Positions 6,877-11,693 of a stretch of DNA of 11,693 nucleotides are shown piece by piece (the first letter of the stretch is position 1; each line of letters opens with the position of its first letter). The notes beneath the pieces were generated by a model, which saw only the letters and a program-made list of their open reading frames with translations, did not search any database and was not told the DNA's origin. The translations under genes were made by a program, and so were the position numbers. This stretch comes from Methylocystis sp. (GTDB taxonomy: Bacteria > Pseudomonadota > Alphaproteobacteria > Rhizobiales > Beijerinckiaceae), in the NCBI GenBank assembly GCA_023253795.1, contig JALRFG010000045.1, positions 1 to 11,693 on the forward strand. Reading direction: 5' to 3'.

Positions 6877-7555
6877 CGTAACGATCCCACAGCGGCGTTT
6901 TCGACATTCCTGAAACGAAAGCGCGATGCGCGGCGATCTCGGCGCCGGTAAGGCGCGCCGGCAACGCTTCAGGACGCGCCGACAACATCTCTCCCTGTCC
7001 GGCGCGCTTGTTCACAGCGACAGCCTGCAAAGACAGCGCCGCCTGACGGCCGCCCATCAATTCCGCATAGACATCCGCCAGCAAGCCGGCGTCGAGCAAG
7101 GCGCCATGCTTGTCGCGGCGCGACAGATCAACGCCATAACGCTGACAAAGCGCATCGAGCGATGACGGACTGCCGGGATGCAGACGGCGCGCCATCGCCA
7201 GCGTGTCGATGATGCGCGTCGGCGCCAGCGGCGGGCGATCAAGCTTTGCAAATTCGGCGTTGAGAAAACGCACGTCGAATTCGGCATTATGAGCGATCAG
7301 CGGCAAATCCTCGATGAACTCGATGAATTCATCGACGATCCCGGCGAAATTCTTGTGATCGGCGAGAAACTCGCGCGACAGCCCGTGTACGCGGAAGGCT
7401 TCTTCCGGCATGTCGCGTTCGGGATTGATGTAGACATGAAAAACGCGACCTGTGGCGATCAGGTTCGAGATTTCAATCGCACCGATTTCAACGACGCGAT
7501 CACCCCGCGCCGGATCGAGCCCGGTGGTTTCCGTATCAAAAACGATGGCGCGCAT
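6857..7555 (-). CDS. dnaQ: DNA polymerase III epsilon subunit (3'-5' proofreading exonuclease)
   Basis: A 232-residue DEDDh-family exonuclease that proofreads for the replicative polymerase. The catalytic set is complete: D7 and E9 in FDTETTG (Exo I), D94 in HNAEFDV (Exo II), and H150 and D155 in KHGALLDAGLLADVY (Exo III-epsilon, HxxxxD spacing). After about residue 180 there is a C-terminal tail, the part that in E. coli binds the polymerase alpha subunit. It is the last gene of maf-coaE-dnaQ: its ATG shares one base with the coaE stop (TGATG), so translation is very likely coupled. Its 3' end forms one arm of the hairpin before secB. The location close to the putative origin is usual for alphaproteobacteria. 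Confidence 0.96.
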   Translation of the reverse strand: MRAIVFDTETTGLDPARGDRVVEIGAIEISNLIATGRVFHVYINPERDMPEEAFRVHGLSREFLADHKNFAGIVDEFIEFIEDLPLIAHNAEFDVRFLNAEFAKLDRPPLAPTRIIDTLAMARRLHPGSPSSLDALCQRYGVDLSRRDKHGALLDAGLLADVYAELMGGRQAALSLQAVAVNKRAGQGEMLSARPEALPARLTGAEIAAHRAFVSGMSKTPLWDRYADDASA

Positions 7556-8175
7556 CAGAACCTGTCCCGCCAGCGCGAATCTTCGCGCAATGTCTTGAGG
7601 ATATGACGCACCTGCGCGCGCGCCGCATCCAGACCCTCGCCGGTTTCCACAATGAAATCGGCGCGGGCGCGTTTTTCCGTATCGGGCGTTTGCTTGCCGG
7701 CAATCGCCTCGAATTTTTCTTGCGTCATCCCCGGCCGCATCAGCACGCGTTGTTTTTGCAATTCCGGCGGGGCTGTCACAACGACAATCGCATCGACGCT
7801 TTTGTCGGCGCCGGTCTCAAACAGCAAGGGCACATCGTAAACGACGATCCAATCGCCTTGCGCCTGTCGCTGCTGAATGAAAGCGTCACGCGCCGCCCAG
7901 ACGAGCGGATGAACAATCGCCTCAAGTTTCTTCATCGCCGCCGGATCGCTCAACACATGTGCGCCGAGCGCGGAACGATTGACCACGCCATCGACAACCA
8001 CATCGGGAAAGGCGGCGGCGATTGGCGCGACTGCCGCGCCACGATACAGATCATGTACGATCTGATCGGAATCGAGCACGGCGATTCCTTCATCTCGAAA
8101 CATTTGCGCAGTGGTCGATTTGCCCATGCCAATCGAACCGGTGAGGCCGACGCGCAGAATTTTTCCGGCCGTCAC
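7555..8175 (-). CDS. coaE: Dephospho-CoA kinase
   Basis: CoaE phosphorylates the 3'-hydroxyl of dephospho-CoA, the last step of coenzyme A synthesis. The 206-residue product has the P-loop GSIGMGKST at 13-21, then VLDSDQIVHDLY with the conserved Asp pair, LEAIVHPLV and YDVPLLFETG, all typical. The start is GTG, overlapping the maf stop as GTGA, with GGAG about 10 nt upstream inside maf. The first four residues before KILRVGLTGSIG are the only uncertain part. In other Hyphomicrobiales aroE commonly sits between maf and coaE; it is absent here and maf abuts coaE directly. The stop overlaps the dnaQ start. Confidence 0.95.
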   Translation of the reverse strand: MTAGKILRVGLTGSIGMGKSTTAQMFRDEGIAVLDSDQIVHDLYRGAAVAPIAAAFPDVVVDGVVNRSALGAHVLSDPAAMKKLEAIVHPLVWAARDAFIQQRQAQGDWIVVYDVPLLFETGADKSVDAIVVVTAPPELQKQRVLMRPGMTQEKFEAIAGKQTPDTEKRARADFIVETGEGLDAARAQVRHILKTLREDSRWRDRF

Positions 8176-8795
8176 GATAATAAAACTCCGGCGCTCCGCA
8201 GAGCCGCCAAAATCGGCAGGATCGGCAATCCCATAATCGTCCAGTGATCGCCGGCGACATGGCTAAAGAGTTGTGCGCCCAGACCTTCGACCTGATAGGC
8301 CCCGGCGCTGGTCATCGCTTCATCGCCCATGGCGTCGAGATATGCGTCGATAAAGGCTTCGCTTAATATGCGCATTTCGAGATCGGCGTGCGCCACCGTC
8401 TCGAACGCCACCGCGCCGGATCGCGCCAGCGCGACGGCGCTATGCAGACGATGTCGGCGCCCGGACAAAAACCGCAGCAGCTCCGCCGCTTTCTCACGTG
8501 TGGGCGGCTTGCCGAAAATGCGCTGCTCGCAACTCGCCACCTGATCGGCGCCGATCACCCAGCGGTCATCGAAGTGACGAGAGATCGCCAGCGCCTTGGC
8601 GCGCGCTAAAGCGCCAGCGATGATGTCTGCATCGGCGACGCCGAGAGACGCTTCAATCGCGCGTTCATCGACATCGGCCGGTCGAGCCTCAAAGGGCAGA
8701 CCCGCCTGGCGCAAAACAAGCTGTCGACCGGCGCTGGCTGACGCCAGAATCAGCGGTTCCTGAATCAACCAAAATGGAGAGGCGCCAACCGTCAT
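8172..8795 (-). CDS. maf: Maf family nucleotide pyrophosphatase (YceF-like)
   Basis: Maf proteins hydrolyse nucleoside triphosphates, including modified ones, to monophosphates and so clean nucleotide pools; some affect septation. The 207-residue protein has LILASASAGRQLVLRQAGLPFE (15-36; family LASxSxRR with one Arg position replaced), DERA, LARAKALA, IGADQVA (81-87, with the likely catalytic Asp84), FGKP, LSGRRHRLHSAV, and AGAYQVEGLGAQLF near the C-terminus. The DQV form of the catalytic motif, rather than DTV, suggests the YceF group, which prefers 7-methyl-GTP; this substrate call is an inference. The gene opens the operon that faces away from hemE across the putative origin. The ATG at 8795 lacks a well-spaced Shine-Dalgarno, and the TTG codon at residue 10 is an alternative start. 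Confidence 0.9.
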   Translation of the reverse strand: MTVGASPFWLIQEPLILASASAGRQLVLRQAGLPFEARPADVDERAIEASLGVADADIIAGALARAKALAISRHFDDRWVIGADQVASCEQRIFGKPPTREKAAELLRFLSGRRHRLHSAVALARSGAVAFETVAHADLEMRILSEAFIDAYLDAMGDEAMTSAGAYQVEGLGAQLFSHVAGDHWTIMGLPILPILAALRSAGVLLS

Positions 8796-8955
8796 TTTCG
8801 CTTTGGTGCTTTCCTGCGCATATCGTCACTTAAGTCGAACAGTGGGGATAGATTGACCCTTTTTCGAGGCGGGGTGTGAATGGCTGATCATAAGCTTGGT
8901 CAGTCATCAACAGGGGACCGCCTGTCGTCAGTTTTGTCGATGCTTTCGCGCCATC

Positions 8956-8964
8956 TGTGAATCA
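8956..8964 (-). promoter_or_regulatory. DnaA-box-like 9-mer overlapping a GANTC methylation site
   Basis: TGTGAATCA on the + strand is one mismatch from TGTGNATAA, the complement of the DnaA box. GAATC at 8959-8963 fits GANTC, the target of the CcrM methyltransferase, and overlaps it. Confidence 0.35.
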
Positions 8965-8991
8965 CCAGCCCATTCATCCGCCACCCACAGT

Positions 8992-9000
8992 TTTTGCACA
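8992..9000 (+). promoter_or_regulatory. DnaA-box-like 9-mer
   Basis: TTTTGCACA differs from TTATNCACA at one position and lies in the putative origin, 11 bp before the perfect HindIII-centred palindrome. Confidence 0.35.
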
Positions 9001-9010
9001 GCTTCCTTTT

Positions 9011-9024
9011 TCATAAGCTTATGA
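9011..9024. repeat. Perfect 14-bp palindrome in the putative origin
   Basis: TCATAAGCTTATGA equals its own reverse complement. Ten of its bases (TCATAAGCTT) recur at 8888-8897, inside an imperfect 7-bp inverted repeat (CTGATCA...TGGTCAG, 8884-8903). A dimeric protein may bind both; which one is unknown. Confidence 0.6.
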
Positions 9025-9068
9025 TGAACAGTGATTTTGACGTTTTATGCCGTTGCTGTGGCGCGAGA

Positions 9069-9085
9069 GGGATAATTTTTATCCC
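9069..9085. repeat. Inverted TTATCC-type repeat, 7-bp arms
   Basis: GGGATAA and TTATCCC flank a TTT spacer. Each arm carries the TTATCC core of a DnaA box but not the CACA half, so the pair may be two weak DnaA sites or a short hairpin. Confidence 0.45.
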
Positions 9086-9100
9086 GGTCAAAAAGGCTGT

Positions 9101-9128
9101 TTAAAAACTGTTAACGCATATTAACCAT
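9101..9128 (+). promoter_or_regulatory. Triplet of TTAA elements, candidate CtrA binding region
   Basis: TTAA occurs at 9101, 9111 and 9121, each 10 bp after the last; the second and third continue as TTAAC and the third as TTAACCAT. The CtrA consensus is TTAA-N7-TTAA, and TTAACCAT is a known CtrA half-site form. Here the spacer is N6, so the match is close but not canonical. CtrA sites in Caulobacter's origin repress initiation, and the array sits just left of the AT-rich block, where bound protein could block unwinding. Confidence 0.45.
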
Positions 9129-9146
9129 CGCCTTCAGCCTGTACAG

Positions 9147-9187
9147 AAATAACAATAAAATTTTTTATTATAAATTTTTGTTTTTTT
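9147..9187. other. AT-rich block, candidate DNA unwinding element
   Basis: Only two of 41 bases are G or C (9153 and 9180), in an otherwise GC-rich genome. It holds several A/T tracts and lies between the TTAA triplet and hemE. It could be the duplex-opening element of the origin, or an AT-rich promoter region for hemE; both could be true. Confidence 0.5.
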
Positions 9188-9237
9188 GCGTTTCGCGCTA
9201 CTCCCTGCTGGGTTGACGCCGGGGAGCTGGATTGAGG

Positions 9238-10272
9238 ATGTCTCAGATGAAGCCGCTGATTTCCGCTCTGCAGGGCAAGGCGCAGCAGATTCCGCCGATT
9301 TGGCTGATGCGGCAGGCTGGACGTTATCTGCCGGAATATCGGGCCCTGCGTTCTCAGGCCAAGAGTTTTCTTGATTTTTGCTATACGCCGGCGATGGCGG
9401 CCGAAGTGACCTTGCAGCCCATCCGGCGGTTTCACTTCGATGCGGCGATCCTGTTTTCCGATATTCTGGTCATTCCTGACGCAATGGGTCAGCCGGTGTC
9501 TTTTGAGACAGGCTCAGGACCGAAACTGGATCCTATCGACACGCCGGAAGGCGTGGATCGACTGGCCAGTTTTGATCTCGAAAAACTCTCTCCGGTTTTT
9601 GAGACCATTGATCGGGTGAAAACGGCCTTGCCGGCGGATGTCGCTTTTATCGGCTTTTGTGGCGCGCCCTGGACAGTCGCGAGCTATATGATCGCCGGCC
9701 ATGGCACGCCGGATCAGGCGCCCGCGCGGCTTTTCGCTTTCCGCTATCCCGAAGCCTTTGAGCGGCTAATCGAACGCTTGATCGACGCTTCGATCGCCTA
9801 TCTGCTTCGTCAGATCGACGCTGGCGTCGAGGTGGTTCAGATTTTCGACAGCTGGGCGGGCGTCTTGCCGGCCAATGAATTCGCGCGCTGGTCGGCGGGG
9901 CCCATCGCCCGCATCGTTCAGGCGGTCAAGGCTCAACGGCCGCACGTGCCGGTGATCGCTTTCGTTCGCGGCGCGGATGCGCATTTGCCGCATCTTACCC
10001 AAACGCTGGGCGCAGACGCCTATGGGCTGGATACGGCGCTTGATCCGGCCTGGGCGGTGGCGGAGACCGCGCCTACGACGGTTCTGCAAGGCAATCTTGA
10101 TCCGCTGGCGCTGGTCGTCGGTGGGGCGGCGCTGGATCGGGAGATCGACGCCATTCTCGCCGCTTTCGCTGGCCGACCGCATATTTTCAATCTCGGCCAC
10201 GGCATTTTACAACAGACGCCGATCGAACATGTCGAGCGGCTGCTGGCGCGGGTGCGCGCCGGCCGATCCTGA
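9238..10272 (+). CDS. hemE: Uroporphyrinogen III decarboxylase
   Basis: HemE removes four carboxyl groups from uroporphyrinogen III to give coproporphyrinogen III in heme synthesis; it is a soluble, cofactor-free TIM-barrel enzyme. With the ATG at 9238 the protein has 344 residues, a normal length. It has both family signatures: PIWLMRQAGRYLPEY near residue 20 and GFCGAPWT near 140. It also has LFSDIL, QIFDSWAGVLP, YGLDT, GNLDPLAL and FNLGHGI. Three starts are possible: TTG 9232 (GGGGAG 5 nt upstream), ATG 9238 and ATG 9247 (GAGG upstream). All give the same core, and I prefer 9238. It borders the putative origin, as in Caulobacter, and is followed 14 bp later by hemJ. Confidence 0.97.
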   Translation: MSQMKPLISALQGKAQQIPPIWLMRQAGRYLPEYRALRSQAKSFLDFCYTPAMAAEVTLQPIRRFHFDAAILFSDILVIPDAMGQPVSFETGSGPKLDPIDTPEGVDRLASFDLEKLSPVFETIDRVKTALPADVAFIGFCGAPWTVASYMIAGHGTPDQAPARLFAFRYPEAFERLIERLIDASIAYLLRQIDAGVEVVQIFDSWAGVLPANEFARWSAGPIARIVQAVKAQRPHVPVIAFVRGADAHLPHLTQTLGADAYGLDTALDPAWAVAETAPTTVLQGNLDPLALVVGGAALDREIDAILAAFAGRPHIFNLGHGILQQTPIEHVERLLARVRAGRS

Positions 10273-10286
10273 CACGAGGCGCCGCC

Positions 10287-10709
10287 ATGTATCTATGGAT
10301 CAAGGCTTTGCATGTGATCGCCATCATTTCCTGGATGGCGGGACTTCTGTATCTTCCGCGGCTCTTCGTCTACCATGCGGAATGCGGTCCGGCCTCGCCG
10401 CAATCGGCGACTTTCAAAATCATGGAACGCCGGCTGTATCGCTACATCATGAGACCGGCGATGACCGTGTCATGGTTAACCGGGCTGTTTCTGGCTTATG
10501 ACAGCGGCGCTTTCGCCGCCCCCTGGTTTCACGGCAAGACGCTGCTGGTTCTGGCGATGACCGGCGCACATATCCATGACGGGTTTTTGCTGCGGGATTT
10601 CGCCAATGACGCCAATCGTCATGGATCGCGCTTTTACCGGATCATCAATGAAGGGCCAACATTGCTGATGATCGGGATCGTGATTTTGGTGATCGTCAAA
10701 CCGTTCTGA
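10287..10709 (+). CDS. hemJ: Protoporphyrinogen oxidase, HemJ type
   Basis: HemJ oxidises protoporphyrinogen IX to protoporphyrin IX in the inner membrane, two steps after the HemE product, and replaces HemG or HemY-type oxidases in most alphaproteobacteria. The 140-residue protein has about four membrane helices. It shows family motifs WIKALHVIAIISWMAGLLYL and PRLFVYH at the N-terminus, with the conserved His of KALH, then MERRLYRYIMRPAM, WFHGKTLLVL and the C-terminal RIINEGPTLLMIGIVILVIV followed by KPF. ACGAGG ends 7 nt before the ATG. It is 14 bp downstream of hemE and almost certainly cotranscribed. With HemJ present, the HemY-like TPR protein upstream in the window need not act as an oxidase. 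Confidence 0.95.
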   Translation: MYLWIKALHVIAIISWMAGLLYLPRLFVYHAECGPASPQSATFKIMERRLYRYIMRPAMTVSWLTGLFLAYDSGAFAAPWFHGKTLLVLAMTGAHIHDGFLLRDFANDANRHGSRFYRIINEGPTLLMIGIVILVIVKPF

Positions 10710-10872
10710 CCGTCTTTTTGGCCGCTTGCGCCTGGTTGTAAAAACGTATAGATCTGCACTCCTTACCTGACAGCAGACTGTCGTTCTCAAGCGACCGCCG
10801 CATATTTTCGGCGCATGGGTTTCACCCGGCTCTGCAATCTCCCGTCCTCAACCTTGTTTCCCGAAGGCGCTT
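10710..10872 (+). promoter_or_regulatory. hemJ-rho intergenic region, probable rho leader
   Basis: This 163-bp gap should hold the rho promoter and 5' leader. Two small inverted repeats are visible, GACAG/CTGTC (10769-10782) and CGCCG/CGGCG (10796-10813). A TTGCGC (10726) / TATAGA (10747) pair has a suboptimal 15-bp spacer. I see no intrinsic terminator for hemJ. In other bacteria rho leaders mediate autoregulation by Rho; whether this one does is inference. Confidence 0.3.
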
Positions 10873-11693
10873 ATGCCGGAAATTAAACTTTCGGATTTGA
10901 AGTCCAAGTCCGCCGCCGAACTTCTCGCTTTCGCCGAAGAGCATGAGGTCGAGAACGCTTCCTTGCTGCGTAAGCAGGAATTGCTGTTCGCCATCCTGAA
11001 GCAATTCGCCAGCCGTGATGTCGAGATCATTGGCGAAGGCGTGGTTGAAGTCTTGCAGGACGGCTTTGGCTTCCTGCGTTCTTCCGACGCGAATTATCTC
11101 GCCGGCCCGGACGATATTTATGTATCGCCGTCGCAAATCCGGAAATTCGGTCTGCGCACCGGCGACACAGTCGAAGGCATGATCCGCAGCCCGAAAGAGG
11201 GCGAACGCTATTTCGCGCTGCTCAAGGTCAATTCGATTAACTTCGAGGATCCGGAGAAGGTGCGCCACAAGGTGCCCTTCGACAATCTGACGCCGCTCTA
11301 TCCTGATGAGCGTTTGAAGCTGGAAATTGAAGATCCGACCCGCAAGGATCTGTCATCCCGCATCATCGATCTCGTTGCGCCGATCGGCAAAGGCCAGCGC
11401 GCGCTGGTCGTCGCGCCGCCGCGCACGGGTAAAACCGTTTTGCTGCAGAACATCGCGCAATCGATCACCACCAATCATCCGGAATGTTATTTGATCGTTC
11501 TCTTGATCGACGAACGTCCGGAAGAAGTCACCGACATGCAGCGCTCGGTGCGCGGCGAAGTGGTGTCCTCCACCTTCGACGAACCGGCGGTGCGCCATGT
11601 GCAGGTCGCCGAAATGGTGATTGAAAAAGCCAAGCGTCTCGTCGAACATCGTCGCGACGTGGTGATCCTGCTCGACTCGATCACGCGACTGGG
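10873..11693 (+). CDS. rho: Transcription termination factor Rho, 5' part
   Basis: Rho is a hexameric RNA-dependent ATPase helicase that ends transcription of untranslated RNA. The first 273 residues are present and the frame runs off the window end. Residues 3-45 form the Rho_N helical region (KLSDLKSKSAAELLAFAEE). About 50-120 form the cold-shock-like primary RNA-binding domain, with DGFGFLRS and DDIYVSPSQIRKFGLRTGD. Then come FDNLTPLYPDERLKLE, the Walker A APPRTGKTVLLQ (181-192), LLIDERPEEVTDM, RGEVVSSTFDEP and the Walker B VVILLDSITRL. E. coli has PPKAGKT; PPRTGKT is the form I know from alphaproteobacteria. AAGG ends 5 nt before the ATG. It lies 163 bp after hemJ, the usual alphaproteobacterial order. 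Confidence 0.97.
   Translation, partial: MPEIKLSDLKSKSAAELLAFAEEHEVENASLLRKQELLFAILKQFASRDVEIIGEGVVEVLQDGFGFLRSSDANYLAGPDDIYVSPSQIRKFGLRTGDTVEGMIRSPKEGERYFALLKVNSINFEDPEKVRHKVPFDNLTPLYPDERLKLEIEDPTRKDLSSRIIDLVAPIGKGQRALVVAPPRTGKTVLLQNIAQSITTNHPECYLIVLLIDERPEEVTDMQRSVRGEVVSSTFDEPAVRHVQVAEMVIEKAKRLVEHRRDVVILLDSITRL

Larger units (their letters stand above)
8796..9237. other. Putative chromosomal replication origin (oriC) between maf and hemE
   Basis: This 442-bp gap has no credible ORF and separates two divergent housekeeping groups. It contains DnaA-box-like 9-mers: TGGGGATAG at 8843 (2 mismatches to TGTGGATAA), TGTGAATCA at 8956 (1 mismatch to TGTGNATAA) and TTTTGCACA at 8992 (1 mismatch to TTATNCACA). 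Two inverted TTATCC cores lie at 9069-9085. It also has a GANTC site at 8959-8963, palindromes, a triplet of TTAA elements and a strongly AT-rich block. In Caulobacter, Rickettsia and Sinorhizobium the origin lies beside hemE, which is established. That this gap is the origin here is an inference from position plus these elements. No perfect DnaA box was found. Confidence 0.65.

Noticed and set aside
7603..8247. 214-codon + strand open frame opposite coaE
   Set aside because: It is antisense to a clear CoaE with intact P-loop. High GC creates such frames, and it lacks recognisable motifs.
9139..9146. CTGTACAG palindrome as a regulator site
   Set aside because: An 8-bp palindrome alone is too short to support a claim, though it lies between the TTAA triplet and the AT-rich block.
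10822..11268. Minus-strand open frame opposite the rho 5' end
   Set aside because: The + strand Rho frame over the same bases has all family motifs; the antisense frame is a shadow.
1..11693. A defence, mobile or secretion island
   Set aside because: All genes are housekeeping families in a known alphaproteobacterial neighbourhood; no integrase, transposase, direct repeats or tRNA boundary was seen.

Overview
The window is a stretch of alphaproteobacterial chromosome, most likely from the Hyphomicrobiales (Rhizobiales). Three things point there. The gene set around hemE, maf-coaE-dnaQ, secB, fxsA, a Tim44-like gene, mltA and smr is the one that borders the chromosome origin in many alphaproteobacteria. 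A bacterial Mic60/mitofilin homologue is paired with a HemY-type TPR protein. The termination factor Rho carries a PPRTGKT P-loop. The DNA is GC-rich throughout except for one sharply AT-rich block upstream of hemE. I see no insertion sequences, phage genes, CRISPR arrays, tRNAs or rRNAs. Most of the window is ordinary housekeeping sequence.

Left part (1-3260, + strand): the 3' half of a CoA-ester lyase gene, then a Mic60-like membrane protein and a HemY-like membrane TPR protein, closely spaced and probably one transcript. Middle (3268-5616, - strand): a Tim44-like protein, the lytic transglycosylase MltA and an Smr-domain protein, tightly packed. The smr and hemY stops face each other across only 7 bp. 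Divergent from the Tim44-like gene, fxsA and secB run on the + strand (5752-6829). They meet the - strand operon maf-coaE-dnaQ (8795-6857), whose members overlap by 1-4 nt. A strong hairpin lies between secB and dnaQ. Right part (9238-11693, + strand): hemE, hemJ and the first 273 codons of rho.

The only long non-coding stretch, 8796-9237, separates the divergent maf operon and hemE. It holds DnaA-box-like 9-mers, a GANTC site, palindromes, three TTAA elements exactly 10 bp apart (the last reading TTAACCAT, a CtrA half-site sequence) and a 41-bp block with only two G/C bases. Together with the hemE neighbourhood, this makes it a good candidate for the chromosomal replication origin, probably under CtrA-type cell-cycle control.

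The functions in the window are mainly chromosome start and proofreading (putative oriC, dnaQ), nucleotide and CoA metabolism (maf, coaE), late heme synthesis (hemE, hemJ), protein export and envelope biology (secB, Tim44-like, mltA, fxsA, Mic60, HemY-like) and transcription termination (rho). I found no convincing new defence or mobile system. The most rewarding region is the origin candidate.
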